DNA of 61,670 nucleotides from Bryobacterales bacterium (GTDB taxonomy: Bacteria > Acidobacteriota > Terriglobia > Bryobacterales > Bryobacteraceae). Of the stretch, positions 18,886 to 29,022 are shown one piece after another. Where the stretch lies: contig JAEUQE010000017.1 of assembly GCA_016789785.1 (NCBI GenBank), positions 1 to 61,670 on the forward strand. Direction: 5' to 3'. Within the stretch, counting starts at the first letter, position 1, and each line of letters starts with the position of its first letter. The notes under the pieces were generated by a model. That model ran no database searches, was not told the DNA's origin, and worked only from the letters and a program-made list of their open reading frames with translations. A program made the position numbers and the translations under genes.

Positions 18886-19357
18886 TGGCGGTCTCCTCCC
18901 TGGCAGACTTCGAGGCGCGGCGGATCGCGGCAACGATGTTTGTGTACCCGCAGCAACGGCAGAGATTGCCGTTCATGCCTTCCATGATCTGAGCATCGGT
19001 GGGGTGCGGCGTGCGTTCGAGCAGCGCCGTGGCGGTGAGGATCATGCCCGGAACGCAGTAGCCACACTGCATCGCCGCTTCGTCGATGAAGGCCTGCTGC
19101 AATCGGGTGAGCTGGCCGCCGGCGGCGAGTCCTTCAATGGTGACGATCTTCTTGCCGGCCGCGGCACGTACTGGCATGACGCAGGATGGCAGCGCCTTGC
19201 CGTCCACGAGAACGGTGCAGGCACGGCATTGTCCTTCGCCGCAGCCATACTTCGGCCCGGTCAACTGCAGGTCTTCGCGCAGGACGTCGAGCAGCGGGCG
19301 GTCTGGCTCCGTGTCGACGGTGCGCGCGGTTCCGTTCACGTTGAGTCGGAAGGTCAC
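18869..19357 (-). CDS. (2Fe-2S) subunit of the molybdenum hydroxylase
   Basis: 162 residues from GTG 19357 (VTFRLNVNGTARTV), the usual start of this family; the frame is open further upstream but without homology. The plant-type ferredoxin cluster ligands are Cys39, Cys44, Cys47 and Cys59 (GCGEGQCRACTVLVDG...C), and the second cluster is bound by Cys98, Cys101, Cys133 and Cys135 (CGYC ... CRCCGY). It carries electrons from the molybdopterin in the large subunit, whose gene overlaps its 3' end. It has no signal peptide of its own and would be co-exported with the Tat-bearing partner. Confidence 0.88.
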   Translation of the reverse strand: MTFRLNVNGTARTVDTEPDRPLLDVLREDLQLTGPKYGCGEGQCRACTVLVDGKALPSCVMPVRAAAGKKIVTIEGLAAGGQLTRLQQAFIDEAAMQCGYCVPGMILTATALLERTPHPTDAQIMEGMNGNLCRCCGYTNIVAAIRRASKSAREETASATRD

Positions 19358-19682
19358 ACCGACATGATACAGGACCAAAGCAGAAACCGGGCCGAAGCTG
19401 GTCGCGCACGGATCGATTTGCGTACCCGAGGAGCCATCCCCCTTGTGAGAGAGGCCCTCGGGTTTCCGTACTTTAGAGCAAGAAAGTTCTGATCTGTTGG
19501 AGGGTGATCGGGCGAACCCGCATCTCAATATGAGCTGGAACGGGTGTGCCGGGAATCCCGAAAAGCCAGGGGCAAAGCTCTGCGCCCGCCCTGGAGGCGT
19601 CCCCTGGAGAGGGGACGCGGCAGGAATGTGCTTGCGTTACGGTGAGGCGCGGCGGCAGAACGTAGCAGTGAAGGTACTGATG
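19358..19682. other. Intergenic region between ndk and the molybdenum hydroxylase operon
   Basis: No gene seen. It must hold the end of the sucC-sucD-ndk transcript and the promoter of the hydroxylase operon (both minus strand). The clear structure in it is the GC-rich repeat described separately at 19573-19620. Confidence 0.5.
19573..19620. repeat. GC-rich palindromic repeat, family 2, copy 1
   Basis: GCGTCCCCT (19597-19605) and AGGGGACGC (19610-19618) form a 9-bp stem with a GGAG tetraloop, preceded by GCGCCCGCCCTGGAGG. The same layout recurs at the right edge of the window (61638-61670) with about 29 of 34 bases shared and one indel. It lies after the ndk stop and may serve as a transcript end. 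Confidence 0.5.
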
Positions 19683-20096
19683 TTAGGCGAGCTCCCAACC
19701 GGCGAAGAACCAGCTCAGTTCGAACGCCGCAGTCTCCGGCGCATCCGAACCATGCGTGGCGTTGCGCTCGATGTTTGTGCCGAACCGCTTGCGGATCGTG
19801 CCCTCGTCGGCCTTCTCGGGATTGGTGGCGCCCATCACTTCGCGCCACTTCTTGATGGCGTCCTCGCGCTCCAGGCAAAGCAGCACCACCGGCCCTTCGG
19901 TCATGAACGCGACCAGTCCCTGAAAGAAGGGACGTTCCTTGTGGACGGCGTAGAAGCCTTCGGCCTGCGCGCGGGTGAGAGTGGTCTGGCGCATGGCCTG
20001 GATGCGAAACCCGTTTTCGAGGATGACCGAAAGAATGCCGCCGGTGTGGCCGAGGGCCACGGCGTCCGGCTTGATAATCGCAAATGTCTTTTCCAT
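19683..20096 (-). CDS. ndk: Nucleoside-diphosphate kinase
   Basis: 137 residues, the full usual length. The enzyme swaps the terminal phosphate between NTPs and NDPs through a phospho-histidine, here His115 in the NATHGSD signature. The start [13 protein letters not shown] matches the family. It follows sucD on the minus strand after a 100-base gap containing a repeated motif array, and is probably cotranscribed with sucCD; the pairing makes sense because succinyl-CoA synthetase forms GTP or ATP. Confidence 0.95.
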   Translation of the reverse strand: MEKTFAIIKPDAVALGHTGGILSVILENGFRIQAMRQTTLTRAQAEGFYAVHKERPFFQGLVAFMTEGPVVLLCLEREDAIKKWREVMGATNPEKADEGTIRKRFGTNIERNATHGSDAPETAAFELSWFFAGWELA

Positions 20097-20196
20097 AACT
20101 GATGAAACCTGTTGAAAAGTGTTGAATCTTGTCGAGCGGCTCGTCTAAAGAATCCGCCGGACGTGATGAAAAGTGTTGAAAAATGATGAACCGGCG
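20097..20196 (-). repeat. Array of TCA-A/T-CA motifs between sucD and ndk
   Basis: On the minus strand, three TTCAACA/TTCATCA-type units at 10-11 base spacing occur next to sucD, and three more next to ndk (for example TTTTCATCA, TTCAACACTTTTCAACAG), separated by about 35 unrelated bases. The spacing is close to one helical turn. It may bind a protein or mark an mRNA processing site; no function is shown. Confidence 0.4.
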
Positions 20197-21065
<869 letters not shown>

Positions 21066-21069
<4 letters not shown>

Positions 21070-22223
21070 TGCGCCAACCTCACTACTTTCTCCGCTGCGT
21101 CCTTCATCCCGTCGGCGAGCGTGAAGTTCATCCCGGATTCCGCGAGAATCTGCTTACCCTGTTCGACGTTGGTGCCTTCCATGCGAATCACGATCGGCGC
21201 CTGGACGTTCAGTTCGCGGGCGGCGGCTACCACGCCCGCAGCCAGCACATCGCATCGAAGGATGCCACCAAAGATGTTGATGAGCACCGCTTTCACGTTC
21301 GGGTCGCCGAGGAGAATATGGAAGGCGTTCTTGATCTGCTCCTGATTTGCTCCACCACCGACATCCAGGAAGTTGGCGGGCGAGCCACCGGCGTACTTGA
21401 TGATGTCCATGGTCGCCATGGCGAGACCGGCGCCATTCACCATGCAGGCGATATTGCCATCCAGTTTGATGTAGTTCAGGCTGAACTTCGAGGCTTCCAC
21501 TTCGAGCGGGTCCTCTTCGTTCAGGTCGCGCAGGTCCAGCAGTTCCTTGTGACGGAACATGGCATTGTCATCAATACTGAACTTCGCATCCAGGGCGAGC
21601 GTGCGGCCATCTGTGGTCAGGATGAAGGGATTGATTTCGGCAAGCGAGGCATCGAGGGTTTCGTAAGCGCGGACCAGAGCCTGCATCGCCTTGACCGCGC
21701 CGCTGACGGCGGTGGACGGGAGGCCCATGCCGTAGGCGAGTTTGCGGGCCTGATAGGCCAAGAGTCCCGCGCCCGGTTCGATGGTCTCCTTGAGGATCAA
21801 TTCGGGTGTTTTCGCGGCAACTTCCTCAATATCCATGCCGCCGGCGGCGGACGCCATAAAGACGCACTTGCCGGTGGCGCGGTCGAGGACGATGCCGAGG
21901 TAGAGTTCACGATCAATGGGGAGCGTCTCTTCGATGAGAAGGCGCTTGACGACACGGCCTTCGGGGCCGGTCTGATGTGTGACGAGCGTCATTCCAAGGA
22001 TTTTGGATGCGTATTCGCGAGCCTGCTGAAGGTCTTTGGCAACCTTGACGCCGCCACCCTTGCCGCGGCCACCAGCGTGGATCTGGGCTTTGACGACAAC
22101 GCTGCCGCCAAGTTCTTCCGCCGCCGCGGCGGCTTCATCGACCGTAAAGGCGACTTTGCCCCGCGGCACAGGGACTCCGTATTGTGCCAAGAGAGCCTTG
22201 GCCTGATACTCATGAATTTTCAT
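21066..22223 (-). CDS. sucC: Succinyl-CoA synthetase beta subunit
   Basis: 385 residues from ATG 22223, where the family start [22 protein letters not shown] begins; the frame is open further upstream but is not homologous. ATP-grasp features are visible: '[18 protein letters not shown]', the acidic metal ligands in 'LAEINPFIL', and the C-terminal [15 protein letters not shown] ligase segment. It is the first gene of a sucC-sucD-ndk run. It is divergent from garD with a 193-base shared upstream region. Confidence 0.96.
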
Positions 22224-22416
22224 CGGATTTGAGCCTGTGTAGTAAATCGAAACCGAACTCTTGATCATATCACGCCATGCTGGAGGAGATGCTTTGCCGT
22301 TGCGGCCCGCGCGGTGCGACAGCGAAGAAGCGCTTGTGGTTTGTGGCGCGAAGCCGGAGGGCGGGTCCTGGCCGGCCGCGGGCCAGCCTCTCGATATACT
22401 GGAGCCTAACCAAGCC

Positions 22417-23973
22417 ATGCAACCGCTCTACGTCCAGGTGCATCCCAGCGACAACGTCGCGATCATTGTGAATCCCGAAGGTCTGCCGGAGGGGAGCCAG
22501 TTTGCGAGCGGGTTGCGCCTGCGCGAAGCGATTCCGCAATCCCACAAGGTGGCGCTTGCCGCAGTGGGCGCGGGAGAGCCGGTTGTACGATACGGCCAGG
22601 TCATCGGCACGGCCAACCGTCCAATGGAAGCCGGCGACTGGGTCCGCGAGGACATGCTGAACCTGCCGGTACCGCCTCCGCTGGAGGATTTGCCGCTCGC
22701 GACCAAGGTGCCTCCGGACCAGCCTGCGCTCGAGGGCTACACGTTTCTCGGGTACCGGAATTCCGGCGGCGCCGCGGGTACGCGCAACATACTCGGAATT
22801 ACGACCACCGTGCAGTGCGTGGCGCCCACGGTGGACTTCGCGGTACAGAGAATTCGCACTGAGTTACTGCCTCGCTTCCCGAATGTTGACGACGCGGTGG
22901 CACTTACACACACTTATGGCTGCGGTGTGGCGATCGACGCGCCAGGCGCCGAGGTTCCCATCCGCACGTTACGTAACCTGACCCGGCACCCGAACTTCGG
23001 GGCGGCTCCGCTTGTGGTCAGTCTCGGGTGCGAAAAACTCCAGCCTTCCCGGATGCTTGGGGGACAGAATCTGCCTTCCGCGAGCATGGCGCAACTGCCT
23101 GTTCTCAGCGACGATCCCTATGTCGTCCGGCTGCAGGATTACGAGTTGCGCGGCTTTGGGGAGACTGTGGCCGCCATACTTCGCTTCGCGGAACGGCGAC
23201 TGGAGGAGTTGAACCGCCGCCGGCGGGTTCCCTGCCCTGCCTCCGAACTATCCGTGGGCCTGCAATGCGGCGGCAGCGACGCATTCTCCGGAGTTACTTG
23301 CAACCCGGCGGTTGGGTACGCGGCGGACTTACTCGTGCGAGCCGGCGCGACGGTCCTGTTCAGCGAAGTTACCGAGGTTCGCGATGCCGTCCACTTGCTG
23401 ACGCCACGCGCGGCCACGGTGGACGTTGCGAGGGATCTGGTCCGCGAAATGCGCTGGTACGATGAGTATCTCGCGCGGGGCCGTGCGGACCGAAGCGCCA
23501 ATCCGACGCCAGGCAACAAGCGGGGTGGCTTGGCCAACGTGGTGGAGAAGGCACTGGGGTCCGTCGCCAAGTCGGGCACGACGGCCTTGCGGGCGGTGGC
23601 GGGTCCGGGCGAGTTAGTAAGTGCGAAAGGCCTGGTATTCGCCGCCACTCCCGCGAGTGACTTCATCTGCGGAACGCTGCAACTCCCCTCAATGAACCTG
23701 CACGTGTTCACGACTGGCGAAGGGTCGCCGTATGGATTAGCGCTGGTGCCGGTGGTGAAAGTGTCGTCTCGCACGGCACTGGCCGAGCGCTGGCACGATC
23801 TGATCGACATTGATGCGGGGCGCATCGCCACGGGCGACGCGACAATCGCGGACGTCGGCTGGCAACTGTTCCATTACCTGCTCGACGTGGCAAGCGGTAT
23901 CAAGAAACCGTGGGCGGAACATTGGCGCCTGCACAACTCGCTCGCGCTGTTCAACCCGGCGCCGGTCACATAG
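22417..23973 (+). CDS. garD: Galactarate/altronate dehydratase family protein (GarD-like)
   Basis: 518 residues from ATG 22417 with GGAG 13-16 bases upstream; GarD is about 520. An N-terminal SAF domain (about 1-75, '[21 protein letters not shown]') is followed by the UxaA/GarD catalytic region with [37 protein letters not shown] and [21 protein letters not shown]. The family removes water from hexarates or altronate with Fe2+ to give a 2-keto-3-deoxy sugar acid. Fusion of both domains at this length favours galactarate over altronate, but substrate is not certain. It stands alone, divergent from sucC. Confidence 0.82.
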   Translation: MQPLYVQVHPSDNVAIIVNPEGLPEGSQFASGLRLREAIPQSHKVALAAVGAGEPVVRYGQVIGTANRPMEAGDWVREDMLNLPVPPPLEDLPLATKVPPDQPALEGYTFLGYRNSGGAAGTRNILGITTTVQCVAPTVDFAVQRIRTELLPRFPNVDDAVALTHTYGCGVAIDAPGAEVPIRTLRNLTRHPNFGAAPLVVSLGCEKLQPSRMLGGQNLPSASMAQLPVLSDDPYVVRLQDYELRGFGETVAAILRFAERRLEELNRRRRVPCPASELSVGLQCGGSDAFSGVTCNPAVGYAADLLVRAGATVLFSEVTEVRDAVHLLTPRAATVDVARDLVREMRWYDEYLARGRADRSANPTPGNKRGGLANVVEKALGSVAKSGTTALRAVAGPGELVSAKGLVFAATPASDFICGTLQLPSMNLHVFTTGEGSPYGLALVPVVKVSSRTALAERWHDLIDIDAGRIATGDATIADVGWQLFHYLLDVASGIKKPWAEHWRLHNSLALFNPAPVT

Positions 23974-24114
23974 CCGGCCGTTTCAGCAGTTCAGTTTCTT
24001 GTGGTAGCCCGCGCCCCTCTGGACAGCTTCGAGGCCCAGGTGCCGATTGAGAGCCGGCACACGTGGGCGGGCACTTCGTACGAGGGCGGGCAGACCGCCG
24101 AAAATGGCGCGTGC

Positions 24115-25026
24115 TCAACTAGCCAGATTCTGGCTCATCGCCTTCGCCAAACCCTCCACCACCGGCTGCGCTTTCTTGGCGGCATCGAACATCTCCACAA
24201 GCTTCGCGCGCACTTCGGGCTTTTTGAGGCAACCCTCAGCCTCGGCCAACAGTACATCCGCCTCGGGCACGTTCACTCCGCTCTTCAAAGCGTTCTGCGC
24301 CAAGTCCTTCGCTCGCGCCGAAGCGCCGTGCGCCGACATGGACGGGCCATGAATCGCCGCAGTCAGTGCAACGGCCATACCCAGTGCCTTCACCACAACG
24401 GCAATCGTCACCTCGGGTGCCTTCCCGATTCCGCCCAACAGCTTGCCGAAGAAGTAGGCGATGTCGCCCGCGCTCACACCTTCGGAGATGCTCTTCAACG
24501 CGAAGCCCCCCATCATCTTCCCGAGCATCATGCCGAGCTTGGGACACTTCGTAGCGAGGAAATGATACGACCCGAGCACAGTGGCAATATGCTTCTTCGC
24601 CTCCGCCACCTGAGCCTTGTTCGTGTTCACAAACGTCGCGACCTTCGCGATCGCGGTTCCCAACGCAGCCACGGTTCCCAGACCGCCCGCAAGCGTTCCG
24701 GCCAGCGCCATGATGAACGTCATCTCGGCCTGCGCCACGCCCACCATCCATTCGGCCTTCTTCGCGCCATCGCCAATCGCAATCAAGTACGTGTCGCGCA
24801 CGAAGTCCCGCGTTGATTGTGTATAGAGCTTGTCTCCCACGCTGTAGACAACGGTCCCGCCAAGATCGGTGACGAACATGCGGTTGCCGCTCCACATTGT
24901 GCCGGCTTCGATTCGCACTTGCGCCCCGTACTGGTCTGTGGTTATCAGTGGCATCGCATTCGGCAGAACCGACGCTACGCGCTTCACGGCCTCCACGCCG
25001 CTCGCGACTTCTTGAGGTGCACCCAT
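24115..25026 (-). CDS. Unknown cytosolic protein with two glycine-rich hydrophobic stretches
   Basis: 303 residues, not recognised. There is no signal peptide. A polar N-terminal third includes 'GTMWSGNRMFVTDLGGTVVYSVGDK'. Two hydrophobic, Gly/Ala-rich stretches follow (around residues 101-132, FIMALAGTLAGGLGTVAALG, and 205-225, VTIAVVVKALGMAVALTAAI), then an Ala/Lys-rich helical tail. Cargo or pore-forming toxins of contractile injection systems can look like this, but this is only a suggestion. The ATG is preceded on the minus strand by GGGAG, which lies at the foot of a long hairpin (25032-25104). It is downstream of the 148-residue unknown gene on the same strand. Confidence 0.6.
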   Translation of the reverse strand: MGAPQEVASGVEAVKRVASVLPNAMPLITTDQYGAQVRIEAGTMWSGNRMFVTDLGGTVVYSVGDKLYTQSTRDFVRDTYLIAIGDGAKKAEWMVGVAQAEMTFIMALAGTLAGGLGTVAALGTAIAKVATFVNTNKAQVAEAKKHIATVLGSYHFLATKCPKLGMMLGKMMGGFALKSISEGVSAGDIAYFFGKLLGGIGKAPEVTIAVVVKALGMAVALTAAIHGPSMSAHGASARAKDLAQNALKSGVNVPEADVLLAEAEGCLKKPEVRAKLVEMFDAAKKAQPVVEGLAKAMSQNLAS

Positions 25027-25031
25027 GTTTT

Positions 25032-25104
25032 GCTATCTCCCTGACAAAGTGATTCGGCGGATGCCTTCAGTCCGGCAACCGGCTTCACTTTGTCAGGCGA
25101 TAGC
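25032..25104 (-). promoter_or_regulatory. Long hairpin in the leader that takes in the ribosome binding site
   Basis: CTGACAAAGTGA (25041-25052) and TCACTTTGTCAG (25085-25096) are exact 12-bp inverted repeats, extended by GCTATC (25032-25037) with GATAGC (25099-25104) across a small internal loop. In the minus-strand RNA the ribosome binding site GGGAGAUAGC of the gene starting at 25026 lies in the loop and outer stem, so folding would block it. The loop is 32 bases. Confidence 0.6.
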
Positions 25105-25136
25105 GGACCGCGATTTCGGTCATCGGTCTTCGACGA

Positions 25137-25583
25137 TCAACGCGCCATCATGCGAACCATCTCGGCGAACGTATCGTACGACTCCGGCGAGTTCCGGTTC
25201 ATGAACTCACCCATTCGCTGCGCCACGCTCTCCAGGTTGCCGTAGAGCCGCGTATTCTTGCGGGCCGCGCGCAACGCCGGCACCAGGTCCTTGATCTTCT
25301 CCCATACCAGCAGCAGTTCGCCGCCGCTTTGAAAGAACAGCTCTTCATTCAACACACCCGAGTTGATGAAGCTCGCCACCATTTCCCAATAGCTGGTCAC
25401 CATGCGGAAGTTGGCATTCATCCCGGATCCCGGCGGGCAGAGCTTGTTGAACTCCTCCACGGTGGTGATTGGACGAAACATCGAAGTGAACCACTGGCGC
25501 GCCTCGCGCATCCGATCCTCGCGCCTCAATTCGTAGAGCCTGAGAATCAAATTCACATCATCATATGTCGCTGGGTTTGGCAT
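25137..25583 (-). CDS. Unknown soluble helical protein
   Basis: 148 residues from ATG 25583 (MPNPATYDDVNLILRLYELRR); AAAGAGAA precedes it. The sequence is mostly helical with conserved-looking blocks: REARQWFTSMFRPITTVEEF, MVTSYWEMVASFINSGVLNE and LVWEKIKDLVPALR. No signal peptide or membrane helix. It resembles small uncharacterised proteins common in Acidobacteriota (a DUF4760-like pattern), but I cannot give a function. It is upstream of the 303-residue unknown gene and divergent from TonB receptor 2. Confidence 0.6.
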   Translation of the reverse strand: MPNPATYDDVNLILRLYELRREDRMREARQWFTSMFRPITTVEEFNKLCPPGSGMNANFRMVTSYWEMVASFINSGVLNEELFFQSGGELLLVWEKIKDLVPALRAARKNTRLYGNLESVAQRMGEFMNRNSPESYDTFAEMVRMMAR

Positions 25584-25687
25584 GGTTCTCTTTAGACTAC
25601 CGAAGGCGAGATCGGTTACCAACGAACGATCAGGAAGCGAGTGTTAACACCGCGCCTCCCCACACGGGAATCCGTCAGACCGGCCAT

Positions 25688-25719
25688 CAGCTTGCCCCAC
25701 CACCAGCTTGCCCCACCAC
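25688..25719. repeat. Exact tandem duplication of 16 bp
   Basis: CAGCTTGCCCCACCAC occurs twice head to tail (25688-25703 and 25704-25719), followed by CAGCC, in the leader of TonB receptor 2. Confidence 0.85.
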
Positions 25720-25744
25720 CAGCCTGATAGAATCGCTCCGAAAG

Positions 25745-28700
25745 ATGAGGTCACCCGTGCGTCTCGCCACTTTCCTGCTTGCTATGGCCCTACCAGTCTT
25801 CGCGCAGGTCGAACAGGGCATCATCCTCGGCACCGTCATTGACTCGAGCGGCGCCCGCATCGCCAACGCCGAAGTCACGTTCACCAGTCTCGCAACCAAC
25901 ATCACGCAGAAGGTGCGAACGAATGCCACCGGCGACTTTCGCTCCATCCCGCTGCGCACCGGCCCCTACGCCGTCTCTGTGGAAGTACAGGGTTTCAAGA
26001 CAGCCCGCCGTACCGGCGTTACCCTCCAGGTCCAGGATGAGTTGCGGATCGATTTCACCATGGAAGTCGGACAAACCAGCGATCAGGTCACCGTCACCGC
26101 TGACGCAACCCTGCTACAAACCACCGAAGCCTCCCGTGGACAGGTGATCGAAAACAGAAAGATCGTCGATCTGCCGCTGAACGGCCGCGACTATCTCCAA
26201 CTCGCGCTGCTCACCGCGGGCACCAACGTGCCTCCTCCCGGCGCACGCTTCGGCGGCTTCTCTTCCTCCGGCTTTCGCGTCTCGCACAACAACTACCTGC
26301 TCGACGGCATGGACAACAACTCCAATCAGCACGCCGCGCAAGGCCGCACACCACAGGTGATCTCGCCCTCCGTCGACGCGGTGCAGGAGTTCAAAGTGCA
26401 GACCTCGAACTACTCCGCCGAATTCGGCCGCAATCTCGGCGGCGCGGTCAACGTCGTGATCAAGTCCGGCGGCAATGAGTTTCACGGCGGCGTCTTTGAG
26501 TTCATTCGCAATGAAGACTTCAATGCCCGCAACTTCTTCCAGCGGCCTGGCGTGCCAAACGCCGTCTTCCGCAGGAATCAATTCGGCGGCCTGATCGGCG
26601 GCCCCATCATCCGCAACAAGACCTTCTTCTTCGTGAATTACGAAGGCACGCTCGAGCGCACGGCCGACACCGCGCTCAGCACCGTCGCCACCGCTCAGGA
26701 ACGCCGCGGCGACTTCTCGCGTGCGTTCTTCAACAACGTCCCCACGCAGATCTTCGATCCGGCCACCTACAACAGCACCACGCGTGCGCGCCAGCCCTTC
26801 GCGGGCAACGTGATTCCCACCTCCAGGCTCGACCCTGTTGCTGTACGCATCGCCGGTTTCGCGCCCGATCCCAATCAAGGGGGCTTGATCAACAACTACT
26901 TCTCCAATCCGAAGACAACAGCCGACACCCACAAGGGCGATGTCCGCATCGATCACAACATCAGCGCGAAGGACACCGTTTACGGCCGCTTTAGCTATCA
27001 GAACTTCTTCCAGATCGGCAGCAGCAATCTGCCGCCCCCGGCGTTCGGCGGCGGCGATCCTGTCTCGAATGAGAACCGTCCCCAGTCCTTCGTCATTTCC
27101 CACGGCCATGTGTTTTCGCCCACACTCTACAACACACTCAAGGTTGGCTGGAACCGCCTTCTCACGCGACGCGCATCGCCCGTGGACCGTCCGCTCAATC
27201 AGGAAATCGGACTGAAGGGCACCGCCCAGAACATCAATGGATTCGGCCTCTTCAACATCAACGGCTTTGCGAGCCTCGGCCCGCCCGCAAACAATCCGCA
27301 GTTCTCCGATTCGCAAACGCGCCAGTTCAGCAACGATCTGCTGTGGACCCGCGGACGCCATACCATCAAGACCGGCGTGAACCTGATGTTCATCCAATCC
27401 CCGCATGAACAGGCGTTTCAATCGAACGGCACTTTCACTTTCAATGGCAACTTCACACGCCAGAGTTCGAACAACACGTTTGGCAATCCCTACGCCGACT
27501 TTCTCCTGGGCATTCCCTTCAATTCGCAGCTCTCCACCTATGCGCAAGGCAATCAACGGCGGCGCATTCACGCCGGCTACGTGCAGGACGACTTCAAAGT
27601 GTCGCAGCGGCTCACGTTGAATCTCGGCATGCGATGGGAGTACATTGGCCCCTGGTTTGAGAAGTACAACCGGTACGCGAACTTCGATATCGATGAGAGC
27701 TACTCGAATCCGCGCCTGCGGATCGCACGCGACGGCAATATTGCCGAACGCTCCACCGTCAGCGCCGACTACAACAATTGGGGCCCGCGCGCGGGCTTCG
27801 CCTACCGACTCGACAATAAAACGGTGATCCGTTCCGGCTACGGAATCTACTACGGCGGCGTCGATCATATCGGCGACCGCTATCTGCATTGCGGTCCGCC
27901 GTTCTTCTATCAATTCGGGTTCAACACGGACTCCATCAACCCCACCATCCTTCTTCGCGATGGTTTCCCTGCCGGAGCGACCACGTCGAACGTCACGAAT
28001 CTGCAAACCATCTCGCAGGACCGCACGAATCGCTCGCCCTACTCCCAACAATGGAACTTCACCGTTCAGCGCGAACTCGCCGCCGATTGGAGCTTAGAGG
28101 CAGGCTATGTCGGCACCAAGGGCAACCGCCTTCTGCAGCGCTACGATTCCAATGCCCCAGATCCTGGTCCCGGCAATATCAACACGCGCCGCCCCGTGAC
28201 GCGTCTGGAAGTTCCTGGCATCGGCATCGTCACGCCGCTCGCCGATACGTTCCGCCGCGAGTTCAGTGCCAACTCGAACTATCACGCGGTGCAGTTGCGC
28301 GCCGAGAAGCGCATGTCGGGAGGCTTCAGCACACTCGGTTCCTATGTATTCTCCAAGACGATCAGCGATGCACGTGGTGGCGCCGATGCGGGTGGAACCG
28401 CTGCGAACGCCGTGCAGAACCGCAACGACTTCAGAGCCGAGCGTTCGCTCGCCGATGAACACTTCGCGCATCGCTTCGTGTTGAGCGCTAACTGGGATGT
28501 GCCTGTGGGACGCGGGCGCAGGTTCATGACCGGCATGCCCCGCTGGTCCGACGCAGTCATTGGCGGATGGGCGCTCGGAGGGATTTCGACCATGACGTCC
28601 GGCCGGCGCGTGAACGTCAGCGTCAATGGCGACCCGGCCAATGTGGGTGGCGGCGCGGCTCCCCGCCCCAACACCACGGGTGCATCGCCCATCCTGCCGG

Positions 28701-29008
28701 CGGATCAACGCGCCCTTACGCGATGGTTCAACACCGATGCCTTCACACGCCAGCCCGCTTTCACATTCGGCAACTCGCCCCGCAATCCCGTCAGCGCACC
28801 GTCGCTCAAGAATCTCGACCTCGCCATCTACAAGGCCTTCCAGTTCTCCGAGAGCCGGTCGCTACAGGTGCGCGGCGAGTTCTTCAACGCGACCAACACG
28901 CCATTCTTCGGCGCGCCTGGCGGCACGTTGGGTGTTGCGCAATTCGGCGTGATCAATGATGCGGCCCCTGCGCGCATCATCCAGATCGCAGCGAAATTCT
29001 ATTTCTGA
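25745..29008 (+). CDS. TonB-dependent receptor 2, Oar-like, with carboxypeptidase-regulatory-like domain
   Basis: 1087 residues from ATG 25745. GTG 25757 is a real alternative: it has GAGG six bases upstream and gives a tidy signal peptide (VRLATFLLAMALPVFAQ). The regulatory domain spans about residues 20-105 (GTVIDSSGARIANAEVTFTS ... VTVTADATLLQTTEASRG), the plug includes LPLNGRDYLQLALLTAGTN and VDAVQEFKVQTSNYSAEFGR, and the barrel ends in IAAKFYF. It takes up an unknown large substrate through the outer membrane. It is separate from the two unknown minus-strand genes upstream and is followed by a small membrane protein. Confidence 0.9.
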   Translation: MRSPVRLATFLLAMALPVFAQVEQGIILGTVIDSSGARIANAEVTFTSLATNITQKVRTNATGDFRSIPLRTGPYAVSVEVQGFKTARRTGVTLQVQDELRIDFTMEVGQTSDQVTVTADATLLQTTEASRGQVIENRKIVDLPLNGRDYLQLALLTAGTNVPPPGARFGGFSSSGFRVSHNNYLLDGMDNNSNQHAAQGRTPQVISPSVDAVQEFKVQTSNYSAEFGRNLGGAVNVVIKSGGNEFHGGVFEFIRNEDFNARNFFQRPGVPNAVFRRNQFGGLIGGPIIRNKTFFFVNYEGTLERTADTALSTVATAQERRGDFSRAFFNNVPTQIFDPATYNSTTRARQPFAGNVIPTSRLDPVAVRIAGFAPDPNQGGLINNYFSNPKTTADTHKGDVRIDHNISAKDTVYGRFSYQNFFQIGSSNLPPPAFGGGDPVSNENRPQSFVISHGHVFSPTLYNTLKVGWNRLLTRRASPVDRPLNQEIGLKGTAQNINGFGLFNINGFASLGPPANNPQFSDSQTRQFSNDLLWTRGRHTIKTGVNLMFIQSPHEQAFQSNGTFTFNGNFTRQSSNNTFGNPYADFLLGIPFNSQLSTYAQGNQRRRIHAGYVQDDFKVSQRLTLNLGMRWEYIGPWFEKYNRYANFDIDESYSNPRLRIARDGNIAERSTVSADYNNWGPRAGFAYRLDNKTVIRSGYGIYYGGVDHIGDRYLHCGPPFFYQFGFNTDSINPTILLRDGFPAGATTSNVTNLQTISQDRTNRSPYSQQWNFTVQRELAADWSLEAGYVGTKGNRLLQRYDSNAPDPGPGNINTRRPVTRLEVPGIGIVTPLADTFRREFSANSNYHAVQLRAEKRMSGGFSTLGSYVFSKTISDARGGADAGGTAANAVQNRNDFRAERSLADEHFAHRFVLSANWDVPVGRGRRFMTGMPRWSDAVIGGWALGGISTMTSGRRVNVSVNGDPANVGGGAAPRPNTTGASPILPADQRALTRWFNTDAFTRQPAFTFGNSPRNPVSAPSLKNLDLAIYKAFQFSESRSLQVRGEFFNATNTPFFGAPGGTLGVAQFGVINDAAPARIIQIAAKFYF

Positions 29009-29022
29009 TATCAGTGGGAATC

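Noticed and set aside
25688..25719. CRISPR-like or larger tandem array
   Set aside because: Only two units of 16 bp with no spacer; a simple tandem duplication.
26114..28051. Long minus-strand open frame (645 codons) opposite TonB receptor 2
   Set aside because: It is the complement of a clear receptor gene in GC-rich DNA; the translation is Val/Arg/Ala/Gly-rich without any recognisable domain.
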